Shown here piece by piece: positions 9,007 through 17,515 of a DNA stretch of 57,476 bases; within the stretch, counting starts at the first letter, position 1, and the number at the start of each line of letters is the position of its first letter. Under the pieces are notes generated by a model that saw nothing but the letters and a program-made list of their open reading frames with translations, was not told where the DNA came from and searched no databases. Made by a program: the position numbers and the translations under genes. The DNA comes from Pseudomonas sp. Au-Pse12 (GTDB taxonomy: Bacteria > Pseudomonadota > Gammaproteobacteria > Pseudomonadales > Pseudomonadaceae): NCBI RefSeq assembly GCF_021341665.1, contig NZ_JAJTTH010000018.1:1-57476 (forward strand), given 5' to 3'.

Positions 9007-10506
9007 CTACTGGGCGCCAACGCCTCCCAGCTTGCTCATGACAAAACCGATGAACTGTTCGACGGTCATTTTCTGGCCATTGAAGTTCACTTCATTGCTG
9101 GCGTAGTGCAGGGCCGAAACCACGTTATTGCCTTCCAGCTTGGCCAGTTGAGTGGCCAGGGCCATGGCGCTGAGCATTTCCGCGGTGGCCGCGCTCTGCT
9201 CGGCAATCTGCTTGGCATCGGTCAGGCCTTCAGCCTGGGCCTGCAAGGCCGCCACGTCCGCCACCATCGGTTTGGACAGCAACAGCTTGGCGTCCAGCTG
9301 GCTGATCAGTTGCTTGCCCAGCTCGGCCGGCGGCAGCTCCAGGTTCTGCGGCTTGGCCAGATCCAGGCTCAGGCTGAAACGGCTTTCACCACCCGCGGTC
9401 TTGAATGCCAGGCTTTCCAGAGCGATTTGCGGCTTGGCTTCCAGGACCTTGTTCACCGCCGCACGTACCTTGACCTCTTGAGCTTCGCTCATTTGCAGTT
9501 CCGGCGCCGGCTCGCCCTCGGCAGTGGCCGCGGTGGCAGCCTGCTGATACGGCTGCAGCACGGTCTGGTAGATCTGGAGCAGATCGAGCATGCCCTGGCT
9601 GTCGAGGTTCTTCATGCTCCAGAGCATCTCGGCCGAACCCACGGTCTTGCCGTCGAAGGCGATTTCGCCCACTCGGTAATCCGCGCGGCCCGCTACCGTG
9701 CTGCCGGTTTCTTCGCTGGAGGTCTTCTGTTCGAAGTTCTTCAGGGTCAGCACCGACTGCTTGTCACCGAAGGTGGCCTTGGTGCTGGTGAGCTCCAGGG
9801 TGTTCTGGCCCAGGTAGTAGTCGAAGCTGCTCTTTTGCAGGTTGCTGGCCAGGGTCAGGCCGTTGATTTCCAGTTTGAGCGGTGCTTTATCCGGCGAGCT
9901 GAGGAACAGGCTCAGGCTGTCCATGTAGCCGTCGACCTTGGCTTTCTGGCGGTTTTCGCTGACGCTGAAGGTGGCGCTCAGGCCGGAGAACTTGAGGTTG
10001 TTCAGTTCATCCCGGGCCAGCTCCATCGGGGCGAAATCCACAGTGCCCTCGGCGGACAGGTCATAGCCAACATTGACCACGCCCTTGAACGGTGCAGCAC
10101 CCTTGGTGGCGGCAAACAACTTGTCGGTCTGGGCATTATTTTCCAGTTGGAAATGACTGGACGCCATGACGGGCAGCCACTTGAGACGGATCAGGCGCGA
10201 GAAAGGCAGCGGGCCGTGTTCGACGTGGTCGGCGATCATCAGTTCCAGATCGCCACCGAACACTTCACCCTTGCCCTTGAGGCGGTAGCGGGCGTTGCTG
10301 CTGAACACACCACGCTCCAGGGACACCAGTTCCAGGGTAGCGGTGGCGTCGTAGCCGATCAGAGCCGCTTGCAGCTCCTTGTTGCTTTCGATCACCTGCT
10401 GCTGCAGGACCCCTTCCAGCTTGGTGCCGGTGTACCAGGCGCCGCCGGCACTGATTGCACCTACTGCGACGACGATTCCTAACAGTACGCCTGCTGATTT
10501 ATTCAT
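9007..10506 (-). CDS. YdgA-like DUF945 family protein
   Basis: A 499-residue envelope protein opening MNKSAGVLLGIVVAVGAISAGGAWYTG, a single uncleaved or weak signal anchor, then a long periplasmic domain of alternating beta segments. It matches the gammaproteobacterial DUF945/YdgA family in length and in features such as GAWYTGTKLE and the FSRLIRLKWLP region. Function is not established; family members resemble large periplasmic beta proteins. The in-frame upstream ATG at 10608 would add 34 residues of unlikely sequence, so the ATG at 10504-10506 just before the hydrophobic segment is chosen. It ends in a clear terminator. Confidence 0.8.
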   Translation of the reverse strand: MNKSAGVLLGIVVAVGAISAGGAWYTGTKLEGVLQQQVIESNKELQAALIGYDATATLELVSLERGVFSSNARYRLKGKGEVFGGDLELMIADHVEHGPLPFSRLIRLKWLPVMASSHFQLENNAQTDKLFAATKGAAPFKGVVNVGYDLSAEGTVDFAPMELARDELNNLKFSGLSATFSVSENRQKAKVDGYMDSLSLFLSSPDKAPLKLEINGLTLASNLQKSSFDYYLGQNTLELTSTKATFGDKQSVLTLKNFEQKTSSEETGSTVAGRADYRVGEIAFDGKTVGSAEMLWSMKNLDSQGMLDLLQIYQTVLQPYQQAATAATAEGEPAPELQMSEAQEVKVRAAVNKVLEAKPQIALESLAFKTAGGESRFSLSLDLAKPQNLELPPAELGKQLISQLDAKLLLSKPMVADVAALQAQAEGLTDAKQIAEQSAATAEMLSAMALATQLAKLEGNNVVSALHYASNEVNFNGQKMTVEQFIGFVMSKLGGVGAQ

Positions 10507-10631
10507 GTCTGACCCGATCAATATCCGTTGTTTGAAGGTGTGCTGGTCTTCCCTGAACCCATGACGGGTCGCGGCTCGACTCCGCGTAAAACCGGCGCAG
10601 ATTACCACTGGCGGCCAAAGCTAAACCAGCT

Positions 10632-10733
10632 GCAAGGCTGCAAGCCTCAAGTTGCAAGCTAGAGGCGGCAGGCAGCAGACGGCTTGAGGCTTGAGGCTTG
10701 AGGCTTGAGGCTTGAGGCTTGAGGTTTAGGAGT
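10632..10733. repeat. Tandem GGCTTGA heptamers with an inverted companion
   Basis: Six consecutive 7-bp units (GGCTTGA) occupy about 10681-10722. The segment 10632-10662 contains the complementary CAAGCCTCAAG, so a long stem can form. Related AAGCTTGAAGC-type microsatellites are common between genes in Pseudomonas. It sits between the stop of the gene at 10726 and the start of the DUF945 gene. Confidence 0.7.
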
Positions 10734-11361
10734 ATTCGACTTCCAGGGCGTCGAGTTGATGGTCGAAGCTTTTGAGGCGGGCGCTCCAGGTGTACACCAG
10801 GACCTCGAAATCCCGGTCGATCACCGTGCTGTTGCCCCGGGACTCGCCCCGGGGGTCGCAGAAGTCCAGCTGGTAGCGTTCCCGGGCCATGGCGGTGGCG
10901 ACGTCCGACAGCTCGCGGGCATTGCTCAGCCAGTGGTGGCCGTCGTCGGCCTGTTTGTCGAGCAGCATGCACTGCTTCTTCAAGGCCTCCAGGCTCTTTT
11001 CCAGCGGGGTGCCGGTCAGCTCGCCCATGACCTCGGCGAAGGTGCGCCCCGGTTGCCAGTAGCTGCCCCAGAAGTAGCGGTCAAACACCGTTTCGACCCG
11101 CCGCAAGGCCACCTTGGTGTCCCAGATGACCACCAGGGTCTTGCTCTGTTCGAGCTGTCTTTTCTTGATTTTCTGGCCCTGGAAGGAGGCCCAGGCCACC
11201 ACGCCGATGGCCATCACCGCGATCAGCGCGCTGGCGCTGTCGAGGAACACCAGGGCCTTGTCGATCTGGTGGGCCAGCATGATGCCGTAGAAGTAGGTGG
11301 CAGACAGCAGCACCAGGGCGCAGAGCGCGCACCAGAAGCCCGGAGCATAAGGGTTTTTCAT
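10726..11361 (-). CDS. Unrecognised small membrane protein with cytoplasmic helical domain
   Basis: I do not recognise this 211-residue protein. It starts MKNPYAPGFWCALCALVLLSATYFYG, giving one membrane helix, and has a second near residues 38-60 (DSASALIAVMAIGVVAWASF). A predominantly helical, charged region follows with conserved-looking tryptophans and a Cys (KKQCMLLDKQADDGHHW). Topology suggests both termini in the cytoplasm. The start at 11359-11361 is chosen because GGGGA lies 8 nt upstream; in-frame Mets further 5' lack a ribosome site. It lies between the efflux operon and the DUF945 gene, all on the minus strand. Confidence 0.65.
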   Translation of the reverse strand: MKNPYAPGFWCALCALVLLSATYFYGIMLAHQIDKALVFLDSASALIAVMAIGVVAWASFQGQKIKKRQLEQSKTLVVIWDTKVALRRVETVFDRYFWGSYWQPGRTFAEVMGELTGTPLEKSLEALKKQCMLLDKQADDGHHWLSNARELSDVATAMARERYQLDFCDPRGESRGNSTVIDRDFEVLVYTWSARLKSFDHQLDALEVEYS

Positions 11362-11454
11362 TATTGGAATCCCCATGACCATCACACGCTTTGACCGGTT
11401 GGAAAGCAGGTTGCACAAGGTGCTTTTCCAACTGATCAAAGCATAGCAACGGCC

Positions 11455-12903
11455 TCAGGGTTTCGCGTGTTCCGGGCCTTGCGTTCGTCCGCTTTCCCAG
11501 CCACCGCCCAGGGCCAGGAACAGATCGATCTGGCTCATCGCAACCTGGGTATTGGCCGCCGCCAGTTGCGCGCGCATGTCGGTGTAGGTACGGGTGGCTT
11601 GCAGGTCGGCGAGGAAGGACGCACGCCCGGCCTGGAAGAAGCGGTGAGTCTGGTCCGCCGCCTGTTGCGCCGACTGCTCGGCGTCTGCCAGGGCCTCACG
11701 GCGTTGCAGTTGCGCGCTGTACTGGGCCAGGCCGGTCTGGGTTTCGCGAATGGCGTTGAGCACCACGCCGTCGAAATGCGCCAGGGCGCCCTGGCTCGCG
11801 GCCTCGGCCTCATGAATGCGCTCGCGGGCGCCGTTGGCCGGCACCGTCCAGCTGATCAGCGGGCCGAAGCCCCAGCGGTTGGTGGACGCTTTGCCGAGGT
11901 TGTCGAGGATGCCCACGGTGCCGACCGTCGCGCCAATGCTGATGTCCGGGTACAGGGCCCCGGTGGCCACGCCGATGCGCGCGGTGGCGGCGGCCAGCTG
12001 GCGCTCGGCCTGGCGTACGTCGGGACGGCGCTTGAGCAGCGCCGCGCCGTCACCCACCGGCAACAGTTGGGCGATGTGCGGTAACTCGGCGCACGTGCCA
12101 ATGCCAGCGGGCAATTGATCCACCGGCCTGGCCAGCAGCATCGACAGGCGAAACAGCCCCGACTGGCGCGCGGCCTCGTAACGCGGCAATTCGGCGCGCA
12201 GGGACTTGAACTGGGTCTGGGAACGGGTGACCTGGGTTTCGTCGCCGCGCCCGGCATCGCGCAGGCGCTGTGTCAGTTCGGTGCTCTGGGCTTGCAGGCT
12301 CAGGGAGTGCTCGGCGATTTCCCGTTCTTCGTTGGCCGCGCAGACCTGGGTGTAGGCCCGCACCACATCCGCCACCAGGGTGATGCGCGCGGTATCGGCC
12401 GCGGCCTGGGTCGCGTCGGCGTTGGCCTGGGCCGCCTCGATGCCGCGCTGCAGGGTGCCGAACAGGTCGAATTGGTAAGAGGTGCTGATGGACAGGTTGC
12501 CAACGTTGGCCACCGGCACTTTCTCCGGCAGCAGGAAAGCTTCGCCGGATTCCTGCAGGCGCTCGACGCCGGCCTTGACCCCACCGCTCCAGCCACCGGC
12601 GGCCTGGGCTTCATCCACCTGGGCCCGGGCGCGAGCCAGGTTGGCCGCAGCCACCCGCAAATCGGTATTGGACGCCAGGGCCTGCTGCACCAGCTGGTCC
12701 AGGCGCGGGTCCTGGTACAGCCGCCACCAGTCGGCGGGCACTGGCGCCGACACCACGTTGGCGCCCTTGGCGCTCAACTCGCCCTGCAAATCCGGGCGTT
12801 GCAGCGCCGCGTCCTTGGGCAGCCGGTAGTCCGGCCCGACCATCTGGCAAGCCGAGAGCAACAGGCCGAGCCCGGCCAGGGCCAAACGTGCGCCCGGCTT
12901 CAT
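11455..12903 (-). CDS. Outer-membrane efflux lipoprotein (NodT/OprM family)
   Basis: A 482-aa TolC-fold outer-membrane channel. The lipobox LLSACQMVGPDY (Cys near residue 19) marks an OprM-type lipoprotein. The VGPDYRLP and later ASLGLFPDI-like signatures (here GALYPDISIGATVG), and LVAVY-type helical repeats, are typical of the RND/FUSC-partner NodT family. It is the last gene of the MarR-FUSC-DUF1656-HlyD-OMF operon and overlaps the adaptor gene by ATGA. It should complete a tripartite exporter with the adaptor and FUSC proteins. Confidence 0.9.
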   Translation of the reverse strand: MKPGARLALAGLGLLLSACQMVGPDYRLPKDAALQRPDLQGELSAKGANVVSAPVPADWWRLYQDPRLDQLVQQALASNTDLRVAAANLARARAQVDEAQAAGGWSGGVKAGVERLQESGEAFLLPEKVPVANVGNLSISTSYQFDLFGTLQRGIEAAQANADATQAAADTARITLVADVVRAYTQVCAANEEREIAEHSLSLQAQSTELTQRLRDAGRGDETQVTRSQTQFKSLRAELPRYEAARQSGLFRLSMLLARPVDQLPAGIGTCAELPHIAQLLPVGDGAALLKRRPDVRQAERQLAAATARIGVATGALYPDISIGATVGTVGILDNLGKASTNRWGFGPLISWTVPANGARERIHEAEAASQGALAHFDGVVLNAIRETQTGLAQYSAQLQRREALADAEQSAQQAADQTHRFFQAGRASFLADLQATRTYTDMRAQLAAANTQVAMSQIDLFLALGGGWESGRTQGPEHAKP

Positions 12904-13790
12904 TGCCCGGGCTCCCGCTTGGCCTGGTCGTCGAGGATCGACACCGTGGCGGTGCGCCCGGCAATCATGCGAAAGTCCGCCGGCACGTCATCGAAGGCAA
13001 TCCGCACCGGAATCCGTTGCGCCAGGCGCACCCAGCTGAAGGCCGGGTTGACGTTGGGCAGCAGGTTGGAGCCGCTGCTGCGATCACGGTCCTCGATCCC
13101 GGCGACGATGCTTTCCACATGCCCGCGCAGCCGCGCGCGGTCGCCGATCACGCGGATATCCACCGCCTGGCCGACATGGATGCCGTCGAGCTTGGTTTCT
13201 TCGAAGTAACCATCGATATGAAAGGAGTTGCTGTCCACCACCGACAGTACTGGCCGCCCGGCGCTGACGAACTCCTGGGCGCGCGGCGCACGATCGTTGA
13301 CGTAGCCGTCCACCGGGCTGCGCACCACCGAGCGGTCGAGGTTGAGCTGGGCGCTGTCCACCGCCACCTGGGCCTCGGCCAAGGCCGACTGGGCACGGGC
13401 CTCGCGGGACTGGCTTTCTTCCAGTTGCTCGCGCGGCACCAGGTTGCCCAGACCGCGGTTGCGCTTGGCTTCGCGCTGGGCCTGGGCCAGGGTTTCCTGA
13501 CGGTCGGCCAGGGCCGCCTTGGCTTGGCGCAGGGCCAGCTTGAAGCGGTCCTGGTCGATGCTGAACAGCACCTGGCCGCGCTTGACCAGCTGGTTGTCGC
13601 GCACCTCCACCTGCTGGATCAGCCCGGACACGTCCGGGGCGATCTGCACGATATCGGCGCGGATGTGCCCGTCCCGGGTCCAGGGCGCGAACATGTAGTA
13701 CATCACCATGCGCCAGACCACCACGACCGCGAAGGTCACCACCAGTAACGTCAGGACCACACGGCCAATGGTCAATAAGGGTTTTTTCAT
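12900..13790 (-). CDS. HlyD/AaeA-like membrane fusion protein
   Basis: This 296-aa periplasmic adaptor has one N-terminal membrane helix (residues 8-32). The lipoyl half-motifs are IRADIVQIAPDVSGLIQQVEV and VVRSPVDGYVND (shown here in parts), flanking a short coiled-coil hairpin of about 75 residues. This is the AaeA/EmrA-like layout used with FUSC-family pumps. It is expected to bridge the FUSC protein (13993-16080) and the outer-membrane channel. ATGA overlaps occur on both sides. Confidence 0.9.
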   Translation of the reverse strand: MKKPLLTIGRVVLTLLVVTFAVVVVWRMVMYYMFAPWTRDGHIRADIVQIAPDVSGLIQQVEVRDNQLVKRGQVLFSIDQDRFKLALRQAKAALADRQETLAQAQREAKRNRGLGNLVPREQLEESQSREARAQSALAEAQVAVDSAQLNLDRSVVRSPVDGYVNDRAPRAQEFVSAGRPVLSVVDSNSFHIDGYFEETKLDGIHVGQAVDIRVIGDRARLRGHVESIVAGIEDRDRSSGSNLLPNVNPAFSWVRLAQRIPVRIAFDDVPADFRMIAGRTATVSILDDQAKREPGQ

Positions 13791-13996
13791 GTCATCAGGT
13801 ATCGACTGAGAGAGTCCACCGCGCCCAGCAGCAGCGCGTAGAGACCCACGTTGAACAGCGCCCGGTGCCAGACCAGACGATAAAAGTGCAAGCGCGTCAG
13901 CACCCCGTGCACCAGCAGGTACAAGCCATAAGTGATGCCCATCAGCACCAGCAGCGTGGGCAGGAACACCCCGCTGATATCCAGATCACCGATCAT
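13787..13996 (-). CDS. DUF1656 small membrane protein (AaeX-like)
   Basis: A 69-residue protein with two membrane helices (about residues 10-32 and 44-63). It shows the DUF1656 pattern DISGVFLPTLLV...YRLVWHRALFNVGLY. In E. coli aaeX sits beside aaeA and aaeB, and the gene order here is the same. The molecular role is unknown. Overlaps both neighbours by 4 bp (ATGA). Confidence 0.88.
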   Translation of the reverse strand: MIGDLDISGVFLPTLLVLMGITYGLYLLVHGVLTRLHFYRLVWHRALFNVGLYALLLGAVDSLSRYLMT

Positions 13997-16080
13997 AAGG
14001 GCGCTCCATCGATGCCATGGGGAAGGGGGTGTTCAAGCTCGCCGGTGGCGACGAATTCCACCCCCGGCAGCAGTGCCAGGCGCAGGCCGCTGAGGGCGTG
14101 CAACAGGTGCAGGCGGGTTTCGTCGTCGCCTTGCAGGCCCTGGCTGCCCAAGGCCCGGCGGGTACGATCGAGGGTCATCAACAGGCCGCCGGGAGCCGGC
14201 AGGCGTTCACCGGCCTTGAGGCAGGCCTTGAAGTAGTCGCCGACCTCGGCCACCACCTGGCCCAGCAGGGCCTGGGCCACGCCCCGCACCCGCGGCGCGT
14301 AGGCCAGCAGGTCCAGCACATTGAGCGCCACGCGCAACTCTCGCAGGGCGGCGCCGGTGTCCTGGCCGGTGATGGCCAGGCGCGGCAGGTGCTGCATCAG
14401 CCGGTCGAGCATCTGCGCGGCCATGTGCCGGTGCTCGGCCAGGGTTGCAGGCTCGGAAAGGCTGACAATGTCGCGCCAGCTGAAGCGGGTCAGGCGCTTG
14501 GCCGCCAGCTCCGAGCCGAACGGCCGGGCGATCAGGGTCCAGACAAAGGCGAACAGCAGGCCCATGGGCCCGGCCAGGTTGGAGTTGGCAAAGCTCAGGA
14601 AATCCGCGTCGTAGGCGCCCTGGATACTGATGAAGGACGAGGTGTTGACGATGGTCAGGAGCATGCCCAGGTAGAAGCGCGGCTGTACCGTCAGGGTACC
14701 GACGCAGATAAAGGGCACGGCGAAGGCCAGCACCAGCATCGGGAAATCGTGCAGGTTGGGCAGGATCAGGAACAGGTAGAGGCTGGCGAACAGCACCGAC
14801 ATCGCGGTCCAGAAAAAGAACCGGTAGATCTGCGGCGCCGGGTCGTCCATGGAGGCGAAGAAGCTGCAGGCCACCGCCGCGAGAATCACCGCGCTGCCGC
14901 CGTCGGTCCAGCCCAGGAGGATCCACAGCACCGAGGCGACGATGATCGCGAGCACCGTCGAGCCCGCCGAATACAGCATCAGCCCGCGGTCGAGAAACGG
15001 CGTCAGCCGGCCCAGGCGCCAATGCCGGTAGACCGCGCGCCAGGTGTCCTGGCTTTCGCACTGGATGGCGTGCTGCAGGCTGCGGCAGTCCTGCCAGAGG
15101 TCGATCCACTCGCCGAGGCGATACAGGGCATTGGAGAACAGCAGCTGGCGCCGGTCATCCAGCGCTTCAGCGCTTGGCTGCAGGGCTTCGAGCTCGCTGC
15201 GCAGGGCCTGCCAGTGCTCCACCGAGGCGTCCCGGGCGGTGCCTTGCAGCCAGGCCTCGGCCTTGGCCAGCACAGGGGCAAATTGCGCCACCAGCTCCGG
15301 GGTCCGCCGCTCCAGGGCATACAGGGCGTCATCCAGGGCGTCCACCACTGGCAGCAGGTGGATCATCCGCCCACGCAACTCCTTGGTGTTGCGCACCGTC
15401 TGCGGCCGGGCGCCTTCGTGGGGCAACTGGCCAATCATCAACTCCAGGGTGTTGAAAGTACCCACCATCGATGCGCGCAGGGCGCTGACTTCTTCAGGCT
15501 GGACGTTGCGGGCCAGGAAGCGCTGGCTGTAGAGCGCGGCATCGGCGAACCACTTGCTAGCGGAATCGACGAACACCGGGGCCAGCCGCCGGGGCCAGAA
15601 CAGACTGCCGATGACCGCGGCGCAAATGATGCCGAGGAAGATTTCCTCGGTCCGCGCCTCGGCCACGTCCCACACCGCCAGGGGGTTGTCCACCACCGGC
15701 AGGGCGATCAGCGGCAGGGTGTAGCCGGCCAGCATCAGCGCGTAGTTGTTGGCCGTGCGCAGGTGCATGGACAGGAACAGCAGGATCCCGGTCCACAGGG
15801 CAATGATCAGCACCAGCACATAGGGGCTCTGCACGAACATCGGCACCAGCAGCACCGCCGCCGCCGCGCCGAGGAAGGTGCCGATCGCCCGGTACAGCGC
15901 CTTGGAACTGGTGGGGCCGACAAAGGGGCTGGAGACGATGTACACCGTGGCCATGGCCCAATAGGGCCGGGGCATCTGCATCAGCATGGCGATGTACAGG
16001 GCGATCATCGATGCCGCGAAGGTGCGTACACCGTAGAACCAGTCCCGCGCGGGGGGCATGCCGGTAAAGAAGCCTTTCAA
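13993..16080 (-). CDS. FUSC-family inner-membrane efflux protein (AaeB-like)
   Basis: A 695-residue transporter in the aromatic acid exporter (FUSC/AaeB) family. It has two hydrophobic blocks of about six helices each (residues 20-160 and 365-510) and cytoplasmic domains after each block. The N-terminus MPPARDWFYGVRTFAASMIALYIA and the RPYWAMATVYIVSSP motif are typical. Family members export hydroxylated aromatic acids, but the substrate here is not shown by the sequence. Translation is coupled to the MarR gene upstream (ATGA) and to DUF1656 downstream. Confidence 0.92.
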   Translation of the reverse strand: MKGFFTGMPPARDWFYGVRTFAASMIALYIAMLMQMPRPYWAMATVYIVSSPFVGPTSSKALYRAIGTFLGAAAAVLLVPMFVQSPYVLVLIIALWTGILLFLSMHLRTANNYALMLAGYTLPLIALPVVDNPLAVWDVAEARTEEIFLGIICAAVIGSLFWPRRLAPVFVDSASKWFADAALYSQRFLARNVQPEEVSALRASMVGTFNTLELMIGQLPHEGARPQTVRNTKELRGRMIHLLPVVDALDDALYALERRTPELVAQFAPVLAKAEAWLQGTARDASVEHWQALRSELEALQPSAEALDDRRQLLFSNALYRLGEWIDLWQDCRSLQHAIQCESQDTWRAVYRHWRLGRLTPFLDRGLMLYSAGSTVLAIIVASVLWILLGWTDGGSAVILAAVACSFFASMDDPAPQIYRFFFWTAMSVLFASLYLFLILPNLHDFPMLVLAFAVPFICVGTLTVQPRFYLGMLLTIVNTSSFISIQGAYDADFLSFANSNLAGPMGLLFAFVWTLIARPFGSELAAKRLTRFSWRDIVSLSEPATLAEHRHMAAQMLDRLMQHLPRLAITGQDTGAALRELRVALNVLDLLAYAPRVRGVAQALLGQVVAEVGDYFKACLKAGERLPAPGGLLMTLDRTRRALGSQGLQGDDETRLHLLHALSGLRLALLPGVEFVATGELEHPLPHGIDGAPL

Positions 16081-16505
16081 GAGGGCAGCACCGGCACATG
16101 GCTGGCGGACTCGAAGGCGCGGATCACCCGCAGCGCGGCTTCCAGGTCGGTGCTGCTGATGCCCTCCAGGACTTCATGGCGCAGGCGCACCAGCTCGCTT
16201 TCCACCGCCTGCACCAGCTCGCGGCCGGTGTCGGTCAGGCTCAGGCACTTGGCCCGGCGATCGTTGGGGTCTTCACTGCGGCACACGTAGCCGGCGCTGC
16301 ACAGCTGGTCCAGCAGGCGCACCAGCGATGGGCTTTCCATCCCCGCGGCCTGGGCCACGGTGACTTGGCGCACGCCCTCGCCCAGGCGCCCGATCATCAG
16401 CAGGGGCACCGCACAGGCTTCGGAAATGCCGAAATTGACCAGGGTGGTCTGGCAGATCCGCCGCCAATGCCGGGACGCGACCACCATGCCACTGCTGATG
16501 TTCAT
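16077..16505 (-). CDS. MarR-family transcriptional regulator of the efflux operon
   Basis: A 142-residue winged-helix protein; helix-turn-helix region VTVAQAAGMESPSLVRLLDQL and the wing motif RSEDPNDRRAKCLSLTDTG are diagnostic. As first gene of the operon it probably autoregulates it, with an aromatic ligand relieving repression. The ATG at 16503-16505 is chosen; a GTG at 16532 would add nine residues. Neither has a strong ribosome site. A 5-bp-arm palindrome 45 bp upstream is a candidate operator. Confidence 0.88.
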   Translation of the reverse strand: MNISSGMVVASRHWRRICQTTLVNFGISEACAVPLLMIGRLGEGVRQVTVAQAAGMESPSLVRLLDQLCSAGYVCRSEDPNDRRAKCLSLTDTGRELVQAVESELVRLRHEVLEGISSTDLEAALRVIRAFESASHVPVLPS

Positions 16506-16549
16506 GTGGAGTGATTCAAGGGAGTTGGGCACAAGACTGTTCGCACACT

Positions 16550-16563
16550 GTTAGTTTGCTAAC
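16550..16563. promoter_or_regulatory. Candidate MarR operator
   Basis: GTTAG-TTTG-CTAAC, an inverted repeat in the 170-bp divergent space between the MarR gene and the toxin-antitoxin pair. Size and AT-rich centre suit a MarR dimer. Confidence 0.45.
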
Positions 16564-16651
16564 TATCAATATGTCACTGACAGATTAATCCAGTCAAGTT
16601 TTGTAACAAATACCTCGACCAAGCCTTCGACCGAGCAGCTTCAAAACGAAG

Positions 16652-16687
16652 AAAGTACTGAAAAGGTATATACTTTTTTAGTACTTT
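16652..16687. promoter_or_regulatory. Nested palindrome at the toxin-antitoxin promoter
   Basis: Outer arms AAAGTACT (16652-16659) and AGTACTTT (16680-16687) enclose a second palindrome centred on GGTATATAC. The likely -10, TATACT, lies at 16669-16674 inside it. This is the arrangement expected for autorepression by an antitoxin or toxin-antitoxin complex. Confidence 0.6.
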
Positions 16688-16702
16688 TTGAGGAGAGCGC
16701 TC

Positions 16703-16981
16703 ATGCCCAAGCACGCCATTTTTACGATGAAACTGGAAACTGAACTGCGGGATCAGTTCATGGCGGAAGCACAGGCCGCACATCGCCCGGCCTCGCAGAT
16801 CGTGCGCGAGATGATGCGCGAATTCGTGCAGAAACAGCACGAATTCCGGGAATATGAGGCGTTCCTGCAACAAAAAGTCCAGCTGGCCCGAGCCTCCGTA
16901 GACGCTCAACGCGGGCACAGCCATGAAGAGGTCGAAGCAGAGTTCGCTGCCAAGCGCGCTCGGGCATCGAGGCTGGAATGA
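16703..16981 (+). CDS. Antitoxin of a ParD/RelB-like type II toxin-antitoxin pair
   Basis: A 92-residue protein with a ribbon-helix-helix N-terminus (MPKHAIFTMKLETELRDQF, then PASQIVREMMREFV) and a charged, helical C-terminal half that should wrap the toxin. It pairs with the ParE/RelE-like protein downstream, overlapping it by ATGA, and is preceded by a strong GAGGAG ribosome site 7 nt from the ATG at 16703. An in-frame ATG five codons upstream lies inside the ribosome site and is rejected. Confidence 0.85.
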   Translation: MPKHAIFTMKLETELRDQFMAEAQAAHRPASQIVREMMREFVQKQHEFREYEAFLQQKVQLARASVDAQRGHSHEEVEAEFAAKRARASRLE

Positions 16982-17259
16982 AGGTTGTCTGGGCTCCCGA
17001 AGCCCTACAGGACCGCATGGATATCTGGGATTACCTGCATGCGCTCAACCCGAGGGCTGCGGTTGAAATGGACAGGCGCTTCAGCGAATGCGTCGGCCAT
17101 CTGATCCTCAACCCGCAGATGGGCTCCACGGGGCTGGTGGCCGGAACCCGCGAACTGATTCCCCACCCGAGCTATCGCCTGGTCTATCAGATAAGCCAGG
17201 ACCGAGCCTGGATCCTGGCCCTGGTCCACACCGCTCGCCAATGGCCGCCACCGACCTAA
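16978..17259 (+). CDS. RelE/ParE-family toxin
   Basis: A 93-residue protein with the ParE/RelE superfamily pattern: WAPEALQDRMDIWDYL at the N-terminus, GTRELIPHPSYRLVYQI in the centre and the ending ALVHTARQWPP. The absence of the RelE catalytic residues in an obvious form and the RQWP ending favour a ParE-like (gyrase) or YoeB-unlike toxin. The exact target is not known. The TAA stop overlaps the stop of the convergent DUF2789 gene. Confidence 0.85.
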   Translation: MKVVWAPEALQDRMDIWDYLHALNPRAAVEMDRRFSECVGHLILNPQMGSTGLVAGTRELIPHPSYRLVYQISQDRAWILALVHTARQWPPPT

Positions 17260-17501
17260 ACCCCGCGCCCCATCCTCAACAACACATCCAACTGATCCAC
17301 CACCTCCGCCCAATCAGCGTCATCCAGCACTTCGTCGCGCAGAAAATCCGCCTGGCTCTTGCTCCAGAAGAACGCATCCGCCAGGTGCAACTCCGGTTTC
17401 AGCGGGGAATGGGTGGCGATGAAACGATCAATACTCTCCGGGTCATCGGCCAGCCCCAACTGCTTGAACAGCGCCGGCAGGTTGTGGGTCGGTGATTCCA
17501 T
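17256..17501 (-). CDS. DUF2789 family protein
   Basis: An 81-residue acidic protein, MESPTHNLPALFKQLGL...DADWAEVVDQLDVLLR, that matches DUF2789, a small family found in Pseudomonas and relatives with no assigned function. Entirely helical in appearance. The start ATG at 17499-17501 is used because the open frame upstream reads through the YbaK gene in another frame. It lies 14 bp downstream of the YbaK-like gene, probably cotranscribed. Confidence 0.8.
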   Translation of the reverse strand: MESPTHNLPALFKQLGLADDPESIDRFIATHSPLKPELHLADAFFWSKSQADFLRDEVLDDADWAEVVDQLDVLLRMGRGV

Positions 17502-17515
17502 GGTCGGGCTCCTGG

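Noticed and set aside
14017..16290. Long plus-strand open frame opposite the FUSC gene
   Set aside because: Low-complexity Gln/Gly/His/Arg product without motifs; the minus-strand FUSC protein is clearly real.
16978..17259. Naming the toxin as RelE (mRNA interferase)
   Set aside because: Clear RelE catalytic residues were not identified, so only the RelE/ParE superfamily is claimed.
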